Below, piece after piece: positions 12,920 through 21,517 of a DNA stretch of 64,000 nt (its first letter is position 1; every line of letters starts with the position of its first letter). Origin of the DNA: Chimonanthus salicifolius (taxonomy: Eukaryota; Streptophyta; Magnoliopsida; Laurales; Calycanthaceae). The translations under genes were made by a program, and so were the position numbers. Location: assembly GCA_013350335.1 (NCBI GenBank), contig CM023537.1:13892884-13956883 (forward strand), written 5' to 3'. The notes beneath the pieces are model-generated. The model worked only from the letters and a program-made list of their open reading frames with translations, ran no database searches and was not told the DNA's origin.

Positions 12920-14190
12920 TGATGCGGAGCATTGTAATGATCAGAGCTTTGATTTAGTTTATTTTTAATTTATTTAGTTGATCTCTTGATGTAATTTTTA
13001 TTTTATTTGAAGGTATTTTTGTCTTTTAATCACTTGAGGGTATTTTGATCTTTTCCTTATGTAAGTTATTATAAAAACTCCTTAAACCTTAGGACTATGG
13101 ATAATGAATAGAAGAAGAATCGATTTTTGCATGTGGGAAAACTCCTCCATGCGCATGTTGTGTAGTATCCTAGGTGCCGCCGTCACCTTTCCTCTTTCCA
13201 TTGATTTTCGCCACCCAGATCTTAACAGAAAAAAAAAACTTTACTGGCCCTTTTCTAGATCTATTAGATCTGCTATTATAGATCTCTCAGATCTACTAAT
13301 ATATTTAGATCAGTCCTCTGAAAACCCCAAAACTGATGTTAAACCATTCCGGAGACCCAGATCTGCGAATATATTCCCAGATATGAACCTTACCTGCAGT
13401 GCAGTCCTATAATTACTGCAGAACATTTCTAGGCTATGCTATACTGCTGTTCTGCGTCTCTTTTACCATTATAGTCCTCATATCCTTCCTTACAGCGGTT
13501 TCATAGCCTTTTCCCCCCTTCCTTTCTCTCTGTCCACACCGTCATAACCTACTTCCCAAGCCTTAGACCCTTTGGACTGCTGTCCAGGGGTCGAAAATTC
13601 GGTTCAGCCGACATCGAGATTTCGGGTGAATTTTTCTCTCATCAAACTTTTTTTTTTAGAAATCTCAGTGGTTTTTTTAAAAAAAAAATTCATTTAAAAA
13701 TTAAAAAATTATTTTTTAATTAAAAAATATAAATATCAGTCGATATCAAATTATATATAGATAAATATCAGTTGAAATATCGACCTGTGTCCACAATCTA
13801 TATTTATTTATTTATTTTAAAAAAATCAGCCAATATTTAACGTGGACCATTTTTTTTCCTCGGCGGATACAATAAACCCCTGCTGCCGTCCCATTTAATT
13901 AATTCTCCACTTTGAATCACCAATCCACATTGGTGGATGTCCCTATTCTGTTGGCAGGCCTACACATCTATCAAGTCCAATCATCACCCCATTATTTTGG
14001 GAGATCTTATTGCGGATTGCAACTTTGCTTGGACAGTTACATAATTGCTTATATCATATTCTAAGAATGGTTGAGTGTGGTTAATATTTATACTGTGTAA
14101 TTACTTGTCAGTTAATCTTTGCTTTCAGCCACGTAATAGGTTTGTAAACAGTTATTTTCTTGCATTAGGCATATAAAGTTATTCTATTCT
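12920..14190. mobile_element. Copy 1-specific insertion downstream of the gene, possibly LTR-derived
   Basis: Flank homology between the two copies breaks at about 12,920 and resumes at about 14,190. Copy 2 has only a few bases here (about 54,470-54,490). The left part contains TATAAAAACTCC (about 13,070) followed by a purine-rich AGAAGAAGAATCG, reminiscent of a retroelement LTR promoter, and carries a nested hAT-like MITE. No coding domain was seen. Confidence 0.35.
13585..13882. mobile_element. hAT-like MITE, 298 bp
   Basis: The ends read CAGGGGTCGAAAA and ATAAACCCCTG. The flanking 8-mers are CTGCTGTC and CTGCCGTC (7 of 8 identical), as expected for a hAT target-site duplication. The interior is AT-rich with CGATATC-type motifs shared with the elements at 14,322 and 56,630. 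It has no coding capacity. Confidence 0.7.
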
Positions 14191-14321
14191 TTGTCCTGCG
14201 ATAATACTCAATATTATTGGCCTATTGTGCAAGAGAACTTCGACAGTTTTAAATTAGAAACATTTTTTCTTTGGTAGATATGTTGATGATGGTCTTGGAA
14301 GAATGATTTTACGATTTCAAG

Positions 14322-14449
14322 CAGGGGTTCAAAATTCAGTATTGGCCGATACGATATATCGACCGATGTATTGGTCGATATTTTTCTCTTTTTTTTTAAA
14401 AAAAAAATAACGATCAATATCAGTGTATCGGCCGATATTTGAATCCCTG
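14322..14449. mobile_element. hAT-like MITE, 128 bp
   Basis: Terminal inverted repeats CAGGGGTTCAAA and TTTGAATCCCTG match at 11 of 12 positions. Flanking 8-mers are ATTTCAAG and ATTTGAAG (7 of 8). The interior contains paired GGCCGATA/TATCGGCC motifs and a T9-A10 centre, so the whole element can fold as one hairpin. Copy 2 lacks it at the matching site (about 54,625). Confidence 0.75.
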
Positions 14450-15469
14450 ATTTGAAGAGTGTTCTTCTGTGTTCGTTTCGATGGTTCAACACCACAGACA
14501 TCAGTTCTTGTGATTATTTTTAGACACAGGTCTTGACGTTGCCCTTTCTTTATACTTTTTTTTAATGGTTTTTCTTCGTACTTTTGCTGCTTACGGTTTT
14601 TTTTTTAGCAGATTTGTTGCTTACTGTTCATCTTGGTTACCAAGGATGTGCTTAGCTGTTCTCAATAATTATTCTGAATCGTTAAAAAAATGTACAGGAA
14701 ATGTGTTGCTTTCATTTGTGGTATTTGGGCATTTGGAAAAATGAAGCCAGTTTCCAGGTGATAAGGTTCTATTCGAAATCAATACCCATCTAGCATAAAA
14801 ATTCCTTGGAACTGGATTTTCTGTAGAATTCAGTGAATTTTATGCTGTGTAAGCCTGAAAACTTCACAGATTTCCAATTCTGCAGACGGCCACAAAGGGC
14901 CATGGTTTCTTATCACTAATTGAGCAGAGAATAGATCTGCCCTAATATCTAAATGTCAAGTAGGATGATTTCAAAAACTTGATTCTAACTCACAAGGACT
15001 TCAAAATCTTTGCATTTTTGGCCGATTATCATTCATATCATAAAATTTTAGGAGAAAATAAAACAACAAAAGTTATTACAAGTGTCTTGGGATCAAGTCT
15101 CCTTCAATACATAAAGGGCCACTCTCTTTAGTTTTGTATCTGGCGTGTGAAGATGGAAAGGTTTATATATGCTCTAAGGATCAGTCAGGTGAGACACTTG
15201 AATACGTTAATCTTAAAATAAATAGTTTTTGTACTTAGAATTCTTAAGGAAAGATATCCATACGTTTTTTGTTGACTGTAATGTGGCAATTAGTGTAAAG
15301 ATGATGAGGGTAGTTGTGGAAGCTTTCAGTAGGACTTAGATTTCATCAAAGATCTAATTTAATGCATATTTCTTTATCTTAGTAATGGGATTACCCAGCA
15401 CAAGATATACAGGATGCGGTTTCCTTGTATTTGCAAATTAGATAATTTTAATTGGAGAAGTAAAAAATC

Positions 15470-15730
15470 AATTAAATAGAAAATACAATTATGTAGAAAA
15501 GTCTCAGAGAAGAATGTGTTAACAATTAATGAAAACAAAATACACAGAGTGCAACTTTAGTGGGGTAAAGAACATAGAACATTTCATTAAAATTGAGAAT
15601 GACTTGATATCAAGAATGTAAGAAATTTAGATACTTAGGTGCAATAGTCAAATCAAATGGAAAAATAGATCAAGATAGCTGATCCGATGAGGAGGGCAGA
15701 GAGAGTACCTAGGAGAATTTAGAGATCTCC
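15470..15730 (+). mobile_element. RTE-type LINE reverse transcriptase fragment
   Basis: The + strand encodes, in broken frames, KTKYTECNFSG followed by FRYLGAIVKSNGKIDQD. These are the KTEYM and FKYLGSIIQ-GEID blocks that mark RTE-clade LINE reverse transcriptases in plants. Only this short piece is recognisable. It lies in a roughly 1-kb segment (about 15,000-16,090) absent from the copy 2 flank. Confidence 0.55.
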
Positions 15731-15769
15731 TATTCATTTAGAGGAGTATATAATTAGTTTTATATATTT

Positions 15770-15940
15770 TATGTTGGAGTGATGGTAAAGAACTCACTTT
15801 AAAAAATGAGAGTTCTGAATTTGATTCTTATTCTACTCTAAAAGCTCACTGTCCATAGAATTACATGACTATGAAGGCTTGCACATGCTCTAAAAATTAA
15901 TGGATGCTTTAAGATACCTGAACACCTTAGTCATCTCTGT
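15770..15940 (+). repeat. SINE-like repeat
   Basis: GTTGGAGTGATGGT followed about 40 bases later by GAATTTGATTCTTA resembles a decayed tRNA A box and B box. Diverged relatives with the same order of words (GGTTGGAG, AGAGTT/GAATCC, CCATAGAATTA) lie at 16,338-16,450 and 55,485-55,655. A clear A-tail and target duplication were not found. Confidence 0.4.
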
Positions 15941-16094
15941 TGTCAATGTTGTCTTCAGTGAAAGATGATAGGCCAAGGATAGAAATCTTTAAATGATCAT
16001 GAAAATTTTGGCTTTAGATGCAATTTCTCTCCCACTTTTCAGCCTTTCTTCAAAATGATGAATCATGTGTGATGTCTTTACTTTTCACCTTTCT

Positions 16095-16170
16095 CAACTA
16101 GTCTAGCCCATGTGCAGCCCTGCTGCAACTAGTCCAGCCCATGTGCAGCCCTGCTGCAACTAGTCCAGAT
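16095..16170 (+). repeat. 31-bp tandem repeat in 3' flank
   Basis: The unit CAACTAGTCCAGCCCATGTG plus CAGCCCTGCTG is present about 2.5 times. The paralogous flank at 55,165-55,290 carries the same unit in a longer duplicated arrangement. Confidence 0.7.
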
Positions 16171-16337
16171 GGGCCCAGTGACTAGACTGTTAGTAGACCA
16201 GGGCAACAACATTGATGGCTTCACATGACCAATCAATTTAAAGAGATGGGTCATTACTGTCAAACCGCTTATGCTTTGCAAGAAACGAGCATTTGTGGTG
16301 TGCAAGTGGTAAACCAAAAATCTTGATTTTTAAATTC

Positions 16338-16450
16338 AAAGGGTTGGAGCTATAGTAGCACCGTTTCAACCTTTCACAAAGTGAGAGTCCTTAGTTTTAT
16401 TCTCATTCCATTTTAAGTATCAGTGGCCGTAGAGTTATCTAATATGTGTG
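16338..16450 (+). repeat. SINE-like repeat (paralogue of 55,485)
   Basis: It starts GGGTTGGAGCTATAGTAGCACC and has the same word order as the repeat at 15,770. It occupies the same position in the duplicated flank as 55,485-55,655, so it was present before the duplication. Confidence 0.35.
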
Positions 16451-16699
16451 GGTATAAATATAAGTGGGTCGAATTTAAGTTAAAAATTCAATTTTTATCT
16501 ACTTGATCTTGGTATTCAAGTCATCAAGTGTTCTTAAAAATCACTGTGATAGTGATGCCTGATGATTTTGACTATTAAGATCAAATAGCTATAAATTTAA
16601 CTTTGAGCTCAAATTTAGTCTAATTATAGCTCATGATGCCTTTTTTAATCTGAACCGATTGAATTTTTAACAGTCTCAAACATAGAGGCTTTAACTTTT

Positions 16700-17868
16700 A
16701 AACGCCTAACGGACTTTGGATGTGTTCAAGTGTCTATATATTTAAATGGACTCATGTTTCTTTGGATCACAGATCAGTCCAAACTCAGCGCGAGAACACC
16801 TATTAGAATACATTTGAATGCAAAACGATAGTAATATACTCATATTCCATATCTCTTATTTTTATTAACAATATGCAAGAAACATAGTCCTTTGCACACA
16901 CGGATAAATTTACAAAAAGTGGTCTTTTAAAGCAGAGTGAGAATCAAACTTAAGACTTTTCTTTCTTGTTCCGTTATTTTTTCTTATATTGATAGCTAAA
17001 AATGTTTAATGAACTTGATTATTTTATAATTTGCACATGCAGAGTCCATTCTTTGATTTTACGTGATAAATCTCATGCATTATTAAATGTTAGCAAAGGT
17101 GTTACAATAACCATCACTCCATTAAGTTGAGTTAGAAATTTGAGCCACCTAGATGCCCCTTCTCAACAAGGAGTGATAACATTTTTTATCTTCCTCTCAC
17201 TTTAATTACAAACAATTAAAAATATAAACAAGTTAAATTCAAATTATTTTTACGTAATAGATTAATAGATGCATTGGATTCAAATGTAGAGATTTGTTAA
17301 AACTAAAAATCCTGACATTCTCTTGAAAAAAGAAGAAATAGCTTAATTAAATAATTAAATTTATATAAAAATGACCCAAACATATTAAAGATATAATAAG
17401 TGAAAATTAGTTAAAAAAGAACAATGCCCATATGAAACAAAAGATAACACAAAGGAAGCACAAAATATTAAAATAGAGCTAATATAAATTAGCAATTTAA
17501 ATGGTGAAATCCAAGTATATCTTACTCATAAATCATTTTTTTAATTTTAAATATGACATTTTGTATGGTAAGAATGTATCAAATTAACAGTTAAGGATTT
17601 TTACCAAATAGTTAACGTATAATATATTCATTAAAAATAGATATAATTTATATTATTATCATTTGAATTAGTAAATTATCATATTCAAATATGATTAGAT
17701 CCAAGTTTGTATCTAAAAATAAAACAATGTTAAATTTAAATTAAAACGAATAAAATATAAATTTACATTTAAATCTATTTATTTTGAAATAAATATTATT
17801 GAATATTTCATTTTTAATAACTCTTAGACATCTCTACTAACATCAATATCACAAACTAGTCTAAGAAA
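16700..17868. other. AT-rich intergenic DNA, no gene seen
   Basis: Homology with the copy 2 flank fades out around 16,670-16,740 (about 56,460-56,525 there). The rest is strongly AT-rich with no ORF, domain or ordered repeat. Confidence 0.6.
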
Positions 17869-18207
17869 TTTAACATGGGAGCACTTACACACACCCGGTT
17901 TTTCTGCCTCTACACACCCGAATTCGGATTTTCGGGTGAAATTACGATTCTGCCCCCGCGTTTCCATTCATTCGAATGAATTCCCAGTTCATTTTGGCAT
18001 TCATTCGAATGAATCCCCAGTTCATTTTCGATTCATTCGAATGAATTCATTCATTCGAATGAATTACCAGTTCATTTTGGATTCATTCGAATGAATGGGC
18101 TGAAGAGTAACACGGAATACTGTTCAGCCCGATCATTCGAATGCCCAGTCATTCGAATCCGCTGAATGGATTCATTCGAATCCATTCATTCGAATGACTG
18201 GACATTC

Positions 18208-18265
18208 ATTCGAATGATCGGGCTGAACAGTATTCCGTGTTACTGTTCAGCCCGATCATTCGAAT
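18208..18265. repeat. Perfect 25-bp inverted repeat (hairpin) inside the left TIR
   Basis: The left stem 18,208-18,232 and right stem 18,241-18,265 are exact reverse complements around the 8-base loop TTCCGTGT. The stem core is GATCGGGCTGAACAGTA. Shorter versions of the module recur near 18,098 and 18,328 with the loop inverted (ACACGGAA). Confidence 0.9.
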
Positions 18266-18920
18266 CATTCGCACACGATTCCGCTGAATACATTCATTCG
18301 AATGAATGCCCACTCATTCGAATGAATGGGCTGAACAGTAACACGGAATACTGTTCAGCCCGATCATTCGATTCATTCGCATACACAGCATTCATTCGAA
18401 TGAATCAACTGATTCATTCGAATGAATGCCTTCAAACGTGCATTCATTCGAATGAATCAGATGATTCATTCGAATGAATGTATCAAAGGCTGCCACGGAA
18501 TGACAGTCCCTCTGGTTCAGCTGATTCATTCGAATGAATCAGCCCATTCATTCGAATGAATCATCTGTTTGAAGGCATTCATTCGAATGAATGGGATGAT
18601 TCATTCGAATGAATGCTTGGGAGACTGCCTGAGAATGACAGTCCAGGCATTCATTCGAATGAATCAGCCCATTCATTCGAATGAATGCTTGAAAATGTGC
18701 ATTCATTCGAATGAATGGCCTGATTCATTCGAATGAATGGCCTGGACTGCCATTCTCAGGTAGTCTCTGATGCATTCATTCGAATGAATCAGACCATTCA
18801 TTCGAATAAATGCACATTTTCAAGCATTCATTCGAATGAATGGCCTGGACTGCCATTCTCAGGCAGTCTCTGATGCATTCATTCGAATGAATGACCTGAT
18901 TCATTCAAATGAATGAGAAC

Positions 18921-18932
18921 TTAATATATAAG
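18921..18932 (+). promoter_or_regulatory. TATA-like element at the inner edge of the left TIR
   Basis: TTAATATATAAG lies just inside the last palindrome and about 370 bp before the first ATG of the + strand gene. The right TIR ends with an equivalent TTATATATAAAT, so both element genes probably start from TIR-encoded promoters, as in MuDR. Confidence 0.5.
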
Positions 18933-19144
18933 AACCGTCGATTCATTCGATCGACACCGAACCCTAACCCCTTCCCTCGTTCGCCGTGAGTCAAATTCGA
19001 AACCCTAGATCGAAGCTCTCCCTCCCCCTTTCGCTCTCCTACTCCGGCACCAACTCCGGTCGTGTCTCTCATCTTCAGCTCTCCCTTTCCTCAATCTAAG
19101 CTCGGCCTTCCCTCATTCCGAAGTCCATTTCCCGAGCCCTTCCC

Positions 19145-19230
19145 TCATTCATTCGAATCACACCCCCATTCATTCGAATCACACCCCATTCATTCGAATC
19201 ATACACCCCTTTCATTCGAATCACCCCCAT
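19145..19230 (+). repeat. Four-unit tandem repeat in the leader of the MULE + strand gene
   Basis: Units of about 21-22 bp start near 19,145, 19,167, 19,188 and 19,212. Each has CATTCATTCGAATCA (or a shortened form) followed by a C-rich spacer. This is a half-version of the TIR palindrome, lying outside the TIR in the presumed 5' untranslated region. Confidence 0.8.
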
Positions 19231-19406
19231 TCCAATCCTAAACCCCACCCCATTCTCCCTATTTCTTCCTTTATTTTGAAAAATCCACCCTTTAACCCAT
19301 GGCATCGTCGTCGAAAAGGAAAGCAACCTCAACAAGAGGAGGGAAAAAATAAAAGAAGGATACAGCATTCGACCCCACCTATTTCGTATCTTCGGAAGCG
19401 GCGACC

Positions 19407-20462
19407 ATGTACAGAGAGGATTTCTCCACACGGTCCTTCATATTTGGTAAAATCGTGGACCTCTCATATTTCACACAATTTGGTTTTAAAGTTGAAGCTT
19501 TATTTGAAAAAATAGGTTGGGGGTTATTTTTGGCATTAAAAAGTGATATGTATCCGACAGTCGTTAAAGAATTTTATGCCAATGTGGAAAGAATTGACGA
19601 TGAGTCGGTTAAAACATCTGTCCGAGGGCAAGAAATTGTCATTACACGGGATAGGTTAGACCTCCTATACAATTTGCCCAAAGATGCGATTAGAAAGTAC
19701 GACAGTCGTACATGGCCCACTGATGTTGAGGGCTTTGATGTTTTGGTAGCCCTTAACGAAATCTGTGGGAGGACAGATATTACTGAAAAGAAGGCCCCCC
19801 CTCTGAAGAATTTGACATTAGAGGCACGAATCATCCACCACATAGTTGTCAACTGTGTTTGCCCTAGAAAAGGGCATACTACTATGACATGGTTCGATGT
19901 CTTCTTGATTTGGTGCATCATGAATGGGAAAAAAATCTCCCTCTCCCATATCATCATTAATCACATGCGCGTCTGCCGGAAGACCAGAAGATACAGTCTT
20001 CCGTACGGTCTATTTCTATGTTCATTTTTTGAAGAACGCGGAATACCTCTTCTCCCCGATGATAAAGTTTCTTTAGACCGATTTGATTATTTCAATGATT
20101 CAACTTTGAAGAAGATGGGATTCCAACTCGACACAGTGAGTAAGAAATGGGTACCCAAAGTTGTCGAGGCACTTCAACTTCAGGCACCACCACCACCTGA
20201 GCCATCTGAGGCATCTGAGGCGCGTGAGGCACGCGAGGCAGGGACTCCTCCTCAAGAAGGATCAACTGGAATCAACACACAACAGATTCTTGATAGCATT
20301 TCTTCTTTGGAGGAGAAGATGGATCAGAGATATGATCAGGTTTCTGCAAGGTTGGATGTGATGCAGAATCAGATTATCGATACTTTGAGATTGGCAGTGC
20401 TTATAGCACAAGAGAGGGGGATAACAGCAGCATTAGGAGCAGAAGCAAATGGGAGTTTATGA
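19407..20462 (+). CDS. MULE-borne protein resembling the 'putative plant transposon protein' family (PF20167-like), 351 codons
   Basis: The open frame begins MYREDFSTRSF. Family-like blocks in order are EFYANVERIDD (about residue 54), VRGQEIVITRDRLDLLYNLP (about 71), LTLEARIIHHIVVNCVCPR (about 133) and WCIMNGKKISL (about 168). The matching family motifs, from memory, are REFYANL, VRGK...LGLP, EARLW..F and YAI..G. A heptad-like segment IQDSISSLEEKM-type (about 288-335, EEKMDQRYDQVSARLDVMQ) could form a coiled coil. The same frame extends upstream to an ATG at 19,299 (MASSSKRKATST, a basic start) but is cut by TAA at 19,350-19,352. Downstream of the TGA at 20,460 it continues with a proline/alanine-rich tail. 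The molecular function of the family is unknown. Its place inside the TIRs suggests an accessory transposition protein. Confidence 0.65.
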   Translation: MYREDFSTRSFIFGKIVDLSYFTQFGFKVEALFEKIGWGLFLALKSDMYPTVVKEFYANVERIDDESVKTSVRGQEIVITRDRLDLLYNLPKDAIRKYDSRTWPTDVEGFDVLVALNEICGRTDITEKKAPPLKNLTLEARIIHHIVVNCVCPRKGHTTMTWFDVFLIWCIMNGKKISLSHIIINHMRVCRKTRRYSLPYGLFLCSFFEERGIPLLPDDKVSLDRFDYFNDSTLKKMGFQLDTVSKKWVPKVVEALQLQAPPPPEPSEASEAREAREAGTPPQEGSTGINTQQILDSISSLEEKMDQRYDQVSARLDVMQNQIIDTLRLAVLIAQERGITAALGAEANGSL

Positions 20463-21266
20463 GCAAGGGTATCTAAAGAATATGCAGGAGCCGCTTTTGT
20501 CCCTATTCGTCCATTTGGATCAGCAGCTTCAGCTTTAGGAGCAACATCTGGCAGCCCTGCTCGACCATTTCGATCAGCAGCAGCATCTGACATTCCTGCT
20601 CGGCCATCTCAATCAGCTGCTCCACCTTCAGGAGCAGGATCTGGCACCCATGCTCCTACATCTGGAGCAGGTGCTGGCACCCATGCTCCTACATCTGGAG
20701 CAGGTGCTTCAGCTTCAGCAGCAGCAGCAGGATCTAGCACCCCTGGTCGTCCATTTGGAGCAGTTTCAGGCCCCCAGGTCCGACCGATTGGATTAGTAAC
20801 TTTTGGCCACTCTGTTCGTCAGACTGGATTAGCAGCAGCTTCTGGCCCCCGTATTAGTCCGACTGGAGTTGCAGCTGCTATTGGCTCTCGTTCTGTTCAT
20901 AGTTGAGCACCAGCAGTTTCTCGCCCCCGTTCTCGTCAGACTACACTTATTCCATATGTACCTCCAGTTCATGCACCACCTGCTGCACCTCCAGTTCATG
21001 CACCACCTGCTGCACCACCTGCTGCCCCACCTCCTGCACCACCTGCTGCACCTCCAGTTCATGCACCACCTGCTGCACCTCCTGCTGCCCCACCTGCTGC
21101 ACCTCCTGCTGCACCACCTGATGCACCTCCTGATGCACCTCCTGCTGCACCACCTGCTGCACCTGATGCGCCTCCTGCTACACCACCTATTGCACCTCCT
21201 GATGCACCTCCTGCTGCTTCACCTGCCTCACCTTCTACCTCTGATCCGGATATTATTTGTCTTTGA
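20463..21266 (+). pseudogene. In-frame continuation of the MULE + strand gene: Gly/Ser/Ala then Pro/Ala-rich tail, separated by stop codons
   Basis: Reading on in the frame of the upstream CDS gives Gly/Ala/Ser-rich sequence with a repeated GTHAPTSGAGA (about 20,640-20,710). A second TGA lies at 20,904-20,906. A PPAAPP/PPVHAPP tract (about 20,955-21,200) follows, and a final TGA at 21,264-21,266. No frameshift occurs over 1,968 nt from 19,299; only three single stop codons interrupt it. Both TGA codons could derive from CGA by one C-to-T change. The original protein was therefore probably about 655 residues with a disordered proline-rich tail. Confidence 0.6.
20955..21205 (+). repeat. CCTGCTGCACCA-type coding microsatellite
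   Basis: Short units CCTGCTGCA/CCAGTTCATGCACCA repeat in one frame and encode Pro-Pro-Ala-Ala with occasional Val-His or Asp-Ala. The repeats explain long ORFs in the other frames and on the opposite strand, which are not genes. Confidence 0.8.
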
Positions 21267-21517
21267 TGTACTTTTTTTTTTTGTTATTGACATGTAAAAC
21301 AGATGTAAAATTCATATTTTGAATGAACATGTTATATTATTTATCTCCTGCTCATTGTGAATTTTGTCGTTACTTTAAAAATGTTATTTTGAACTAAATT
21401 AGCATTTAAATATTCCACTTAAAATGAATACATTCAAGCTGACAAGTACATTCAACAGCATTCCTAACTTAAAATTAAGCTATTGACAATCATATCTTCA
21501 CTTCATTGATTCTACCA

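Larger units (their letters stand above)
17877..18935 (+). repeat. Left terminal inverted repeat of the MULE
   Basis: The outer ~85 bp is unique sequence. The rest is filled with roughly 30 copies of an ATTCGAAT core, mostly extended to the 16-bp palindrome ATTCATTCGAATGAAT. Two spacer modules recur between them: GGGCTGAACAGTA...TACTGTTCAGCCC hairpins (near 18,098, 18,219 and 18,328) and a CTGGACTGCCATTCTCAGG module in either orientation (near 18,610, 18,741 and 18,845). The arm ends inward at GAACTTAATATATAAG. Over about the outer 115 positions it differs from the right arm at four sites, all transitions. Confidence 0.9.

Noticed and set aside
18166..18477. 103-codon ORF inside the left TIR (and a similar one at 24,832-25,077)
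   Set aside because: The peptide only repeats translations of the ATTCATTCGAATGAAT palindrome (FIRMN, IHSNE). Both strands and both arms give the same words, so it is a by-product of the repeat.
17960..18900. Heat-shock-element array in the TIRs
   Set aside because: Heat-shock elements need GAA and TTC blocks spaced by two bases. Here TTC abuts GAA directly and the repeats are four-base steps, so the match is superficial.
17960..18900. CRISPR-like array
   Set aside because: The repeats are palindromic and irregularly spaced, the spacers are themselves repeated modules, and the sequence is plant nuclear DNA.
20829..21297. ORFs on both strands across the Pro/Ala tract (Met/His/Leu-rich, Cys/Thr-rich and Trp/Arg/Cys-rich peptides)
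   Set aside because: All are shadows of the coding microsatellite in other frames. Only the Pro/Ala frame continues the upstream protein.
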